Source of the DNA: Mediterraneibacter butyricigenes
Lineage (GTDB): Bacteria; Bacillota; Clostridia; Lachnospirales; Lachnospiraceae
Reading direction: 5' to 3'
Length of the DNA stretch: 64,000 bases
NCBI RefSeq assembly: GCF_003574295.1
Contig: NZ_BHGK01000001.1
Coordinates: forward strand, 620,001-684,000
This document shows positions 32,537 to 39,117 of the stretch, piece by piece (position 1 is the stretch's first letter; every line of letters starts with the position of its first letter). The notes under the pieces are model-generated. The model did not search any database, was not told the origin of the DNA, and was given only the letters and a program-made list of their open reading frames with translations. Both the position numbers and the translations under genes were made by a program.

Positions 32537-33034
32537 ATGGAAATAAATATCACTTGGACTATTACTGCGATAATTGCAGTAAGTTCTTTCTTATCGCCTA
32601 TAGCTGTAGCTATCATAAACAATCGCCATCATGCTCGAATCCGTAAAATGGAACTTGAACATGATGAATATATGCGTTGGCTTGATTTGCAACAGACAAC
32701 TACAGTCAAGCAGTTTGATATCTATTATGCTGATAAGAAAAAATCTTTTGCTGATTTTGCAAATGCTGCTGGACAATTTTCATTTTCTAAACAAACCGCC
32801 CAAGCATATCAAGAACTTCAATCAACCACCCATATCGCCATGCTGTATTGCAATAAATCAAATTATGATTTACTATCTGGCTTTCTTGAATATGCAGATA
32901 GTATTTTCGGTAATGGTTATACGCGAAACGAACGTGACGAATACACTAAAACGCTCACATCCATAACCACCTCTCTTAATGAAGAACTTGCATCAACCAA
33001 GCCAGTCATACAGCGCGAACCCGGTAAAAGCTAA
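32537..33034 (+). CDS. Second membrane-anchored protein, moron candidate
   Basis: 165 residues from ATG 32537 (GAAAGGAAG upstream): an N-terminal membrane helix (about 7-26, WTITAIIAVSSFLSPIAVAI), then a helical cytoplasmic domain (RIRKMELEHDEYMRWLDLQQ ... SFADFANAAGQFSFSKQTAQ). Same architecture and own-promoter arrangement as the gene at 31846, though the sequences are not obviously homologous. Its 3' end overlaps a leftward two-helix gene by 42 bp. Function unknown. Confidence 0.6.
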   Translation: MEINITWTITAIIAVSSFLSPIAVAIINNRHHARIRKMELEHDEYMRWLDLQQTTTVKQFDIYYADKKKSFADFANAAGQFSFSKQTAQAYQELQSTTHIAMLYCNKSNYDLLSGFLEYADSIFGNGYTRNERDEYTKTLTSITTSLNEELASTKPVIQREPGKS

Positions 33035-33154
33035 TGCTATGAATAGAGCCCATACAGGATATATCTTGTTATCGGGTTCTATTTTTTTCATAACCCATAC
33101 ACATACTGCTCCAAGTATCCACATTCCAATAGTAATCAATGCTTTGTAATTCAC
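32993..33154 (-). CDS. 53-residue two-helix membrane protein
   Basis: GTG 33154 with AGGGAGGTGAGAA upstream. Two membrane helices (about 4-22 ALITIGMWILGAVCVWVM and 34-50 VWALFIALAFTGFALYDW) joined by KKIEPDNKIYP. It is the second gene of the leftward early operon, 15 bp after the Cro-like gene, and overlaps the end of the opposing gene antisense. Small two-helix proteins are common here in Clostridia phages; role unknown. Confidence 0.7.
   Translation of the reverse strand: MNYKALITIGMWILGAVCVWVMKKIEPDNKIYPVWALFIALAFTGFALYDWLG
33045..33090 (+). terminator. Terminator for the rightward moron gene
   Basis: TAGAGCCC ... GGGTTCTA arms followed by a run of T on the plus strand; an inner ACAGGATA/TATCTTGT pairing extends the stem. 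It lies within the opposing small gene. Confidence 0.55.
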
Positions 33155-33169
33155 TCTTCTCACCTCCCT

Positions 33170-33364
33170 CTAATCTGGTTCTGTTGCAAACAGATAATCA
33201 AATTTCACCTTAAATATCTTGCACATCTTCTTTGCTTCGATTGCGGTAAACTTTCCTGTCCTTTTCTTATTTTCGTAAGACACTCTTGAAATCCCTATTA
33301 AATCCGCCATCTGCTGATTCGTGTAAGAACATCTTGCCTGTTCAGCATCTAAATTTCTGAACAC
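33170..33364 (-). CDS. Cro-like helix-turn-helix regulator
   Basis: 64 residues from GTG 33364, 8 bases after AAGGAG. The pattern CSYTNQQMADLIGISRVSYE then NKKRTGKFTAIEAKKMCKIF is an XRE/Cro helix-turn-helix; it ends VKFDYLFATEPD. It is the first leftward gene from the lysogeny switch, divergent from the repressor, so it is likely the Cro counterpart acting on the operators at 33386-33464. Confidence 0.82.
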   Translation of the reverse strand: MFRNLDAEQARCSYTNQQMADLIGISRVSYENKKRTGKFTAIEAKKMCKIFKVKFDYLFATEPD

Positions 33365-33385
33365 ATATATCACTCCTTCCTTATT

Positions 33386-33464
33386 TCGTTTGCATTTCGC
33401 AAACTTTAATTATACTATAATTGCTTATCGCAAACTTGTCAACAGTTTTCTTTTCATTTTGCAA
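33386..33464. promoter_or_regulatory. Lysogeny operators
   Basis: Repeated GCAAAC half-sites: GTTTGC-5-GCAAAC (33386-33402, perfect palindrome), ATTGC-5-GCAAAC (33418-33433) and a GCAAAC half-site at 33459-33464. The middle site fills the spacer of the leftward promoter; the last lies just upstream of the repressor promoter. Confidence 0.7.
33412..33440 (-). promoter_or_regulatory. Early leftward promoter
   Basis: Minus strand TTGACA (33440-33435), 17 bp, TATAGT (33417-33412); overlapped by an operator, so repressor binding would block it. Confidence 0.7.
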
Positions 33465-33471
33465 ACTTTTT

Positions 33472-33502
33472 CATTGACACTTTTTCAATACGCAACTATA
33501 AT
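33472..33502 (+). promoter_or_regulatory. Repressor promoter
   Basis: TTGACA (33472-33477), 19 bp, TATAAT (33497-33502), then AGGAGG and ATG 33528. The long spacer suggests a weaker or activated promoter. Confidence 0.5.
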
Positions 33503-33527
33503 CAAAAGTAACAGGAGGTAGCAAAAC

Positions 33528-33836
33528 ATGGGTGAAAACTTCAATGAAAATTTAAAAGAAGCTAGGCTTAAATCCGGTCTTTCCCAAAAAGATCTTTCCG
33601 AAAACATCGGCGTTGCAAAATCAACATATTCTTTATACGAAAGTGGTAAAAGGGAACCTAATGTAGACACAATCAAAAAAATCGCTTCTGTTTTAAACGT
33701 GTCAGCTGATATGTTGCTCGGAATAGATGACGAGCCCGTCGCTATTGCTGCTCACCTTAACGGAAAAGATTTCACCAAAGAGCAATGGAATCGAATCGAA
33801 TCCTTCGCAAAATTCATAAAGCAGGAAGAGGACTAA
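33528..33836 (+). CDS. CI-like XRE repressor
   Basis: 102 residues. N-terminal helix-turn-helix (LKEARLKSGLSQKDLSENIG then VAKSTYSLYESGKREPNVDT, ending DMLLGID) and a short helical C-terminus. It lacks the LexA/CI peptidase domain. With the ImmA-like gene just downstream, derepression is likely by proteolysis in trans. AGGAGG lies 7 bases before the ATG. Confidence 0.88.
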   Translation: MGENFNENLKEARLKSGLSQKDLSENIGVAKSTYSLYESGKREPNVDTIKKIASVLNVSADMLLGIDDEPVAIAAHLNGKDFTKEQWNRIESFAKFIKQEED

Positions 33837-33892
33837 CCTATCCGTTTTATGACACAGCAAATATGTTATTGTAAATGCTGGGAGGGATTACA

Positions 33893-34360
33893 TTGAATAA
33901 ATTCGAACAGCTTGAACAAGAAGCCCATGACGATAATGTAAAAATTCACAATTATTATCTGGGCGAAGAAAACTTAAAAGGCTTCTACATGGATGGTAAT
34001 ATCGCAATTAACACTTCTGTAGAAACATCAACGGAAAAGACCTGTGTACTGGCAGAGGAAATGGGGCATCATTATACGACTGTTGGAAATATCTTAGATG
34101 TGGAATCAGCTAGCAATCGTAAGCAAGAACGGCAGGCAAGATTATGGGCTTACAACAAACAGATCGGACTCAGAGGTCTGATCAACGCATACAATCATGG
34201 ATGTCAGAACAAATACGAAGTGGCTGAATACTTGGAAGTCACCGATGAATTTCTGACAGACTGTATCGAATGCTATAGGCAAAAGTACGGTATAGGAGCT
34301 ACCGTAGATAATTATTACATTATGTTTATCCCCAATCTGACGATTGGTAAGATAGAATAA
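33893..34360 (+). CDS. ImmA/IrrE-like protein with altered active site
   Basis: 155 residues from TTG 33893 (GGAGGG upstream). N-terminal KFEQLEQEAHDDNVKIHNYY, then NIAINTSVETSTEKTCVLAE and EMGHHYTTVGNI. The usual HExxH of ImmA/IrrE is EEMGH here, a variant seen in many Clostridia prophages. DVESASNRKQERQARLWAYN provides the downstream acidic region. It probably inactivates the CI-like repressor encoded just before it. Confidence 0.85.
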   Translation: MNKFEQLEQEAHDDNVKIHNYYLGEENLKGFYMDGNIAINTSVETSTEKTCVLAEEMGHHYTTVGNILDVESASNRKQERQARLWAYNKQIGLRGLINAYNHGCQNKYEVAEYLEVTDEFLTDCIECYRQKYGIGATVDNYYIMFIPNLTIGKIE

Positions 34361-34422
34361 GCCATACGACCAAATGGCTTACAACGGTTTTCTGTTAATA
34401 ATATACAAAGGAGTGAGAAAAT

Positions 34423-35457
34423 ATGAGGCTACGTTTTAGAAAGAGCTTCAAAATCGCTCCCGGAGTCAAATTAAATCTAAATAAGAACAGCAGCAGTGTA
34501 ACATTTGGCAAACGCGGAGCACATTACACGGTCAATTCCAAGGGAAAGAAGACTGCCTCTGTAGGAATACCAGGAACTGGTATATCCTATACCCAGTCGA
34601 CTGGAGGGAATACCTCATCAAAAAAATCTACGAACCAAGGAGGACCAAACATGTCTCAAAACAATTTTCCTGATTATAACGGGAATAACAAAAAATGGTA
34701 TCAAAAAACTGGATGGATCATTGCATTATTGATCCTGTTTTTCCCAGTAGGGTTATTTCTTATGTGGAAATATACTAATTGGAAGAAACCTGTAAAAGGA
34801 GTTGTTACCGCATTAATTCTTATCATCGCGGTAATGGGAGTGTCTGGTGAAGAAACTCTTGACAAAATCACCCTAACGGCCGATACCGACACCACATATG
34901 ATATTAATCAAAAGGTGAAAATAACCGCATCTACCACGCCGGATGACTATTCATTATCTAAAGATGACTTTCAATGTTCGGATGGAAAATTAAAAGTCTC
35001 AGATAAAAACATTATTTTTACCACATCACAAGCCGGATCTTATACTATCTGGGCTGAACACGATGGAATCAAGAGTAATAAATTGACAATAAATGTCGAA
35101 GACAAAGCTGCTATTGCCAAGAAAGACGCTGAGGAAAAAGCCCAAAAAGAGGCAGAAGAAAAGGCAAAAAAAGAAGCTGAGGAAAAAGCTGCTCAAGAGG
35201 CTGCAGCCGCTCAGGCCCAAGCAGAGGCAGAGGCTCAGGCTGCCGCTCAAGCACAGGCACAAGCTGAAGCTCAGCAACAAGCGCAAGCTGCCACTCAGGC
35301 TCAACAAAATAATGATCCCACCGTTTATATAACCAATACTGGTGGGAAATATCATCGAGCCGGCTGTAGATTTTTAAAACAATCACAAATTGAAAAGCAT
35401 CTTTCAGAAGTGAAAGGAGTTTACGGACCATGTGGTGTATGTAATCCACCACAATAA
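34423..35457 (+). CDS. DUF4236 membrane protein with Ala/Gln/Glu repeat and Cys-rich tail
   Basis: 344 residues. Residues 1-60 are a DUF4236 domain (LRFRKSFKIAPGVKLNLNKN, GIPGTGISYTQS). Two membrane helices (about 93-111 and 126-142), an Ig-like beta domain (145-225), a long low-complexity helix of Ala, Glu, Lys and Gln (227-292), and a tail YHRAGCRFL ... YGPCGVCNPP with CxxC (about 311-344). AAGGAGTGAG precedes the ATG. A cell-surface or membrane role in the lysogen is likely; the precise function is unknown. Confidence 0.7.
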   Translation: MRLRFRKSFKIAPGVKLNLNKNSSSVTFGKRGAHYTVNSKGKKTASVGIPGTGISYTQSTGGNTSSKKSTNQGGPNMSQNNFPDYNGNNKKWYQKTGWIIALLILFFPVGLFLMWKYTNWKKPVKGVVTALILIIAVMGVSGEETLDKITLTADTDTTYDINQKVKITASTTPDDYSLSKDDFQCSDGKLKVSDKNIIFTTSQAGSYTIWAEHDGIKSNKLTINVEDKAAIAKKDAEEKAQKEAEEKAKKEAEEKAAQEAAAAQAQAEAEAQAAAQAQAQAEAQQQAQAATQAQQNNDPTVYITNTGGKYHRAGCRFLKQSQIEKHLSEVKGVYGPCGVCNPPQ

Positions 35458-35470
35458 AACCACTAAAGCA

Positions 35471-35570
35471 AAAAAAGAACCGCCCTTGTTGGCACAAGGA
35501 CGGCTCAAAGACTAATGCCCCGAAGGATACACTAGTACGTTCGAATAATATTGTATCATCTTCGGGCAGC
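35471..35570. repeat. Two hairpins between DUF4236 gene and integrase
   Basis: First: CCGCCCTTGT ... ACAAGGACGG (35480-35503). Second: TGCCC-CGAAG-GATAC and GTATCATCTTCGGGCA (35516-35568) with a long loop. The second sits in the integrase leader and may control its expression; neither has a clear T tract. Confidence 0.45.
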
Positions 35571-35655
35571 TATCGCAAGCGGAACACCCGTTCCTCGCTG
35601 GCTGTTATTTTTATACCCATTTTTTGCAACGTCGCACACAGGAAGGACTGATACA

Positions 35656-36813
35656 ATGGCACGAAGAAAGAAGTATCCTAAACTCCCCAACGGCTACGGC
35701 TCAATTAAGCGCCTGTCTGGGAAGAATCGAACGAATCCTTATGGAGTTTACCCTCCTACAGAAGAATTTGACGAGAACGGCAATCCGGTGGCACAGAAAG
35801 CACTCTGCTACGTAGACGACTGGTACAAAGGCTTTACGGTCCTTACCTGGTACAAGCATGGAGAATATTATCCTGGAAGAGAGAAAGAATTGACTGAATC
35901 CGGCAATGCCGAACTGGATAACATGATCGCCACGATCCTCGGCAAGTATACTCAGACGCAACGTGAGATTGCTGATCAGAAGACATTCGAAGATGTATTC
36001 AAGGATTTCTACCAATGGAAATTCAAAAAAGAATACACAACAAAGAGAGAAAAGCGTTCCTCGTCCGAAAGCAGCTATCGTGTAGCATACAAAAACTGTG
36101 AAGAGTTACACTCTAAAAGCTTCCGTTCTCTGACCACCGATGATCTTCAGGCAGTCCTGGATAGCTGCAGCACAGTAAAAGGCCTGAAGCACTCTTCACT
36201 GGAACTTGTCAAAAACCTGTATACCCAGATGTATAAATATGCTGATGCTAATGATCTTTGTGACAAGAAGTATTCTGATTATGTGCAAATTAGAATTCCT
36301 GATGATGATGAACACGGAATCCCATTCTCCGATGATGATTTGAGGATACTATGGAATCACATGGAGCATCCGACAATTGAAATGCTGTTGATCATGTGTT
36401 ATTCCGGATTCCGCATCTCAGAATACATAGGACTGGAAGTGAATATAAAAGAAAAGTATTTCCTCGGCGGATTAAAGACCGACGCAGGAAAGAACCGTAT
36501 TGTTCCGATCTACTCCGGGATTATGCCCCTTGTTAAAAAAAGAATTACTCGTGAAGGTTCCCTGCTGCCATGCACCACTCAGACATTTCGTGAACAAATG
36601 ACCTCTGTACTTTCAGAACTCGGATTAGAACAACACACACCGCACGACTGCAGACATACATTCAGCAAACTGTGTGATGATTATAAAATAGACTGGAAAT
36701 GCAAAAAGTTGATGCTTGGACATTCTTTCGGAGACGTAACAAATAAGGTATATCTACACCGTACACTGGAAGATCTAAGAATGGAAATTGAGAAGATAAA
36801 GTTGTGTCGCTAA
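35656..36813 (+). CDS. int: Tyrosine-type phage integrase
   Basis: 385 residues from ATG 35656 (AGGAAGGA about 7 bases before). An AP2-like N-terminus (RKKYPKLPNGYGSIKRLSG), a SAM-like domain (KTFEDVFKDFYQWKFK) and the catalytic domain with the Arg in SGFRISEYIGLEV, HxxR in PHDCRHTF, LGHSFGDVTNKVYLHRT with the late His and the nucleophile Tyr. It inserts and excises the prophage at the 21-bp core. A terminator and arm sites follow. Confidence 0.95.
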   Translation: MARRKKYPKLPNGYGSIKRLSGKNRTNPYGVYPPTEEFDENGNPVAQKALCYVDDWYKGFTVLTWYKHGEYYPGREKELTESGNAELDNMIATILGKYTQTQREIADQKTFEDVFKDFYQWKFKKEYTTKREKRSSSESSYRVAYKNCEELHSKSFRSLTTDDLQAVLDSCSTVKGLKHSSLELVKNLYTQMYKYADANDLCDKKYSDYVQIRIPDDDEHGIPFSDDDLRILWNHMEHPTIEMLLIMCYSGFRISEYIGLEVNIKEKYFLGGLKTDAGKNRIVPIYSGIMPLVKKRITREGSLLPCTTQTFREQMTSVLSELGLEQHTPHDCRHTFSKLCDDYKIDWKCKKLMLGHSFGDVTNKVYLHRTLEDLRMEIEKIKLCR

Positions 36814-36827
36814 CGTGTCACTAACGG
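36804..36827. other. Probable integrase arm-type sites, right
   Basis: GTGTCGCTAAC followed by GTGTCACTAACGG, overlapping the integrase stop codon. The same pair in opposite order is at 919-940. Confidence 0.55.
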
Positions 36828-36874
36828 ACTGTATTAATCTGATTCTTTTCGCATTAATTCAATATAACAAGACA

Positions 36875-36914
36875 CCCGTGAAACCGCCATTTTACAGGCA
36901 TTTCACGGGTTTTC
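36875..36914 (+). terminator. Integrase terminator
   Basis: CCCGTGAAA (36875-36883) and TTTCACGGG (36901-36909) followed by TTTTC. Confidence 0.8.
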
Positions 36915-36921
36915 TTCAATT

Positions 36922-37839
36922 TTATGGGCGTTCCGTAAAACAGCTAGAATTTAAAGATGTGTTAGAAATTTTTTCATAATATCGGAGGATCGCACTGTGA
37001 TCCTCTTTTTCTTTGCCTTCTGCTTTCAAAGACTGCATGATTTCCATGACCTGAGAAGTCAATGGCAATGCGGTACTGGTCACATGGGCTGCATTCAGTG
37101 CATTGGTCAGGTCTTTGATGTGTAGTTCCGTTCGAAAACCGGGCTGAAATTCATGCTCCAGCATTTTCCCGATCTTGGCATCCAATACATTGGAACCAGC
37201 CAGTCCGCCTCGAATCGCTTCATAAACCAGCTTCGGATCCGCTCCGTTTTTCACTGCCAGCGTCATCGCCTCGGATACCGCCGCAATATTAATCGCAACA
37301 ATCACCTGATTGGCCAGTTTTGCCACATTTCCCGATCCAAGTTCCCCCACATAAACTACAGAAGATGCCATCGTCATCAAAAGATTGTAATACCGGTCAA
37401 AATTTTCTTTTGTTCCGCCAACCATCACCGACAACGTTCCGGCAATTGCACCCGGCTCCCCTCCGCTGACCGGTGCATCCATCATCTCAACTCCATACTT
37501 TGCCAGTTCCGCGCCTATCTCCTTTGTCTGCACCGGATCAATGGAACTCATGTCGATCACCATCGTACCAGCCTTTGCATGGTCTGCAATTCCATTTTCC
37601 AGACACACTTCTCTTACCTCCGGTGAATTAGGAAGCATCGTGATAATCACTTCACACTGACTTGCCACTTCCGCAACACTTGCTGCCGCAATCGCTCCCT
37701 CTGCCGCCAGTTCCCGCACGCTTTCCTTACTGCGGTTAAATACCACCACTTCATAGCCCGCCTTTTTCACATTTCTGCACATGGGTTTTCCCATAATCCC
37801 AAGTCCGATAAATCCAATTTTCTTCTTGCTGCCACTCAT
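36922..37839 (-). CDS. NAD(P)-dependent hydroxyacid dehydrogenase (tartronate semialdehyde / 3-hydroxyisobutyrate type)
   Basis: 305 residues. Rossmann motif GFIGLGIMGKPM (about 8-19), substrate-binding DAPVSGGEPGAIAGTLSVMV and catalytic-region KLANQVIVAINIAAVSEAM with the Lys. This is the GarR/HIBADH family, reducing tartronate semialdehyde or related acids. The attachment core lies in its last codons, so the C-terminal residues after about EKISNTSL are written by prophage DNA (NSSCFTERP). The bare chromosome would encode a different short tail. ATG 37839 follows GGGAG. Confidence 0.88.
   Translation of the reverse strand: MSGSKKKIGFIGLGIMGKPMCRNVKKAGYEVVVFNRSKESVRELAAEGAIAAASVAEVASQCEVIITMLPNSPEVREVCLENGIADHAKAGTMVIDMSSIDPVQTKEIGAELAKYGVEMMDAPVSGGEPGAIAGTLSVMVGGTKENFDRYYNLLMTMASSVVYVGELGSGNVAKLANQVIVAINIAAVSEAMTLAVKNGADPKLVYEAIRGGLAGSNVLDAKIGKMLEHEFQPGFRTELHIKDLTNALNAAHVTSTALPLTSQVMEIMQSLKAEGKEKEDHSAILRYYEKISNTSLNSSCFTERP
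36950..36970. other. attR: attR core
   Basis: Second copy of the 21-bp core, inside the 3' part of the reductase gene read from the minus strand. Everything downstream of it in that gene is phage DNA. Confidence 0.88.
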
Positions 37840-37961
37840 ACCGTTTACTCCCTTCTGACTTTCCCACTTTTTCGATCATCGGTTACATTTCCATCTTTTC
37901 TGATTACATGGTTCACTTTTTACTTTCATTTTAGCAAAAAAATCTGGTTTGTGTTATTTCA

Positions 37962-37999
37962 CTGTGTTATTCTGTTCTTAAAGAACGGTTATAACACAG
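37962..37999. promoter_or_regulatory. Interrupted palindrome, probable operator
   Basis: CTGTGTTAT/ATAACACAG outer arms and GTTCTT/AAGAAC inner arms, centred at 37980 between the divergent reductase and MGMT-like genes. GTGTTAT recurs at 37951-37957. Suits a dimeric regulator. Confidence 0.5.
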
Positions 38000-38100
38000 A
38001 CAACATTTAATCATCCAAAATATCACTTTGAGATATCTGTTCTTACTCCTCATTTCTATAAAATTTAATGCAAAAATAAATTATATCAGAGGGAAATCTC

Positions 38101-38430
38101 ATGCCAAAAGAACTGTCAAAAAAACTGAATGAAGATCTGATCTATGAAATATTGTCCGTAGTAGAAGAAATTCCAGAAGGCCGCGTAGCCTCCTACGGAC
38201 AGATTGCCCGGCTGATCGGGCGTGAAAAAAACTCCAGACTGGTCGGTCGCGTCCTGTCCATGGCTGAATATTACGGCGACTATCCCTGTCACCGAGTCGT
38301 CAACCACACCGGTCGTACCGCCCCAGGCTGGAGCGAACAGCGTTTTCTTTTAGAACAGGAAGGCGTCACCTTCCGCCCTAACGGCTGTGTGGATATGAAA
38401 CACTGCCAGTGGAATCCGGATGAAGACTAA
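38101..38430 (+). CDS. MGMT-family DNA alkyl-repair protein (ATL/Ogt-like, short form)
   Basis: 109 residues: SVVEEIPEGRVASYGQIARL, GRVLSMAEYYGDYPCHRVVN, RTAPGWSEQRFLLEQEGVTF. The PCHRVV active-site cysteine is present, unlike true ATL proteins that lack it, but the N-terminal domain of Ogt is missing. Likely a DNA alkyltransferase or alkyl-damage sensor. A GAGGG site precedes the ATG. Confidence 0.88.
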   Translation: MPKELSKKLNEDLIYEILSVVEEIPEGRVASYGQIARLIGREKNSRLVGRVLSMAEYYGDYPCHRVVNHTGRTAPGWSEQRFLLEQEGVTFRPNGCVDMKHCQWNPDED

Positions 38431-38470
38431 ACACCCCCAACCAACTGCTTATAACAGGATTGATCTGATT

Positions 38471-38935
38471 TTAAAGACTTGTCTCCTCCAGATAAGTCAG
38501 GAATCCACGACATCCTTCCGTCACATCCCGATAGGTGTCTTCAAAATTGCCGGTATACCAGGGATCCGCGATATCCTGTCCTCTTCTCTGTGTAAAATCC
38601 AACAATTTATACACTTTATGTTCCGGATCTCCACCCAGAATCCGGTTCATGTTGCGGATATTGGCACCATCCATTCCAATCAGATAGTCATATTCCTCAT
38701 ATTCTTTTCGCTGCATCTGCCTGGCTCTGTGATCTCCACAAGGAATCCCCACTTCTCTTAATTTCTTCCGGGTACCGTAATGCACCGGGTTGCCGATCTC
38801 TTCCCGACTAGTGGCCGCAGAATCGATGTAGAACTGCGCTTCCAGACCAGCTTCTTTCACATAGTATTTCATAACGTATTCTGCCATGGTAGAACGGCAG
38901 ATGTTTCCATGGCATATAAATAGTACTTTAATCAT
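38471..38935 (-). CDS. Low-molecular-weight protein tyrosine phosphatase
   Basis: 154 residues from ATG 38935 (AAGGAG about 10 bases upstream). P-loop FICHGNICRSTMAEYV (C-x5-R-S), and DPWYTGNFEDTYRDV with the general-acid Asp. Removes phosphate from tyrosine on proteins such as polysaccharide-synthesis kinases. Its leader abuts the repeated region beginning at 38943. Confidence 0.93.
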   Translation of the reverse strand: MIKVLFICHGNICRSTMAEYVMKYYVKEAGLEAQFYIDSAATSREEIGNPVHYGTRKKLREVGIPCGDHRARQMQRKEYEEYDYLIGMDGANIRNMNRILGGDPEHKVYKLLDFTQRRGQDIADPWYTGNFEDTYRDVTEGCRGFLTYLEETSL

Positions 38936-38942
38936 TGTTTTA

Positions 38943-39117
38943 TTTCTCCTTATTTTGCCCCGGAATGCCCTATTTTGCAAGGGTTTTCGGGGTTATTGTG
39001 ACATGCTCTGAAATTACAGATTGTGGCAAATCAGAGCAGAATTAAGCAAGTTATTACTACCTGTTAGTAGTAAAATTGGTAGTAAATGGGGAAGGGTTAC
39101 TACTAATTTTTTTATCA
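38943..39117. repeat. Repeated non-coding segment (copy at 45800-45975)
   Basis: About 97% identical to 45800-45975. It contains a hairpin CCCCGGAA ... TTTTCGGGG with inner CCCT/AGGG (the second copy keeps pairing through compensating changes), then several TTACTAC / GTAGTAA units (39049-39105). The iterated units resemble recombinase arm or regulator sites. Confidence 0.6.

Larger units (their letters stand above)
866..36970. mobile_element. Integrated siphovirus-type prophage (attL to attR)
   Basis: A 21-bp identical direct repeat (866-886 and 36950-36970, beginning TTTAAAGATG) bounds about 36.1 kb. It holds a tyrosine integrase next to attR, a lysogeny switch, replication and recombination genes, terminase, portal, capsid, a tape-measure tail and lysis genes in the usual order. 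Late genes read right to left and the lysis genes end at attL. Joining the flanks across one core recreates two convergent host genes, which supports the ends. The replication primase has an internal amber stop, so the element may be unable to replicate without suppression or a helper. Confidence 0.93.

Noticed and set aside
35093-35332. Overlapping Lys/Arg-rich frame inside the DUF4236 gene
   Set aside because: It is a frame-shifted reading of an Ala/Glu/Lys repeat with no start site evidence.
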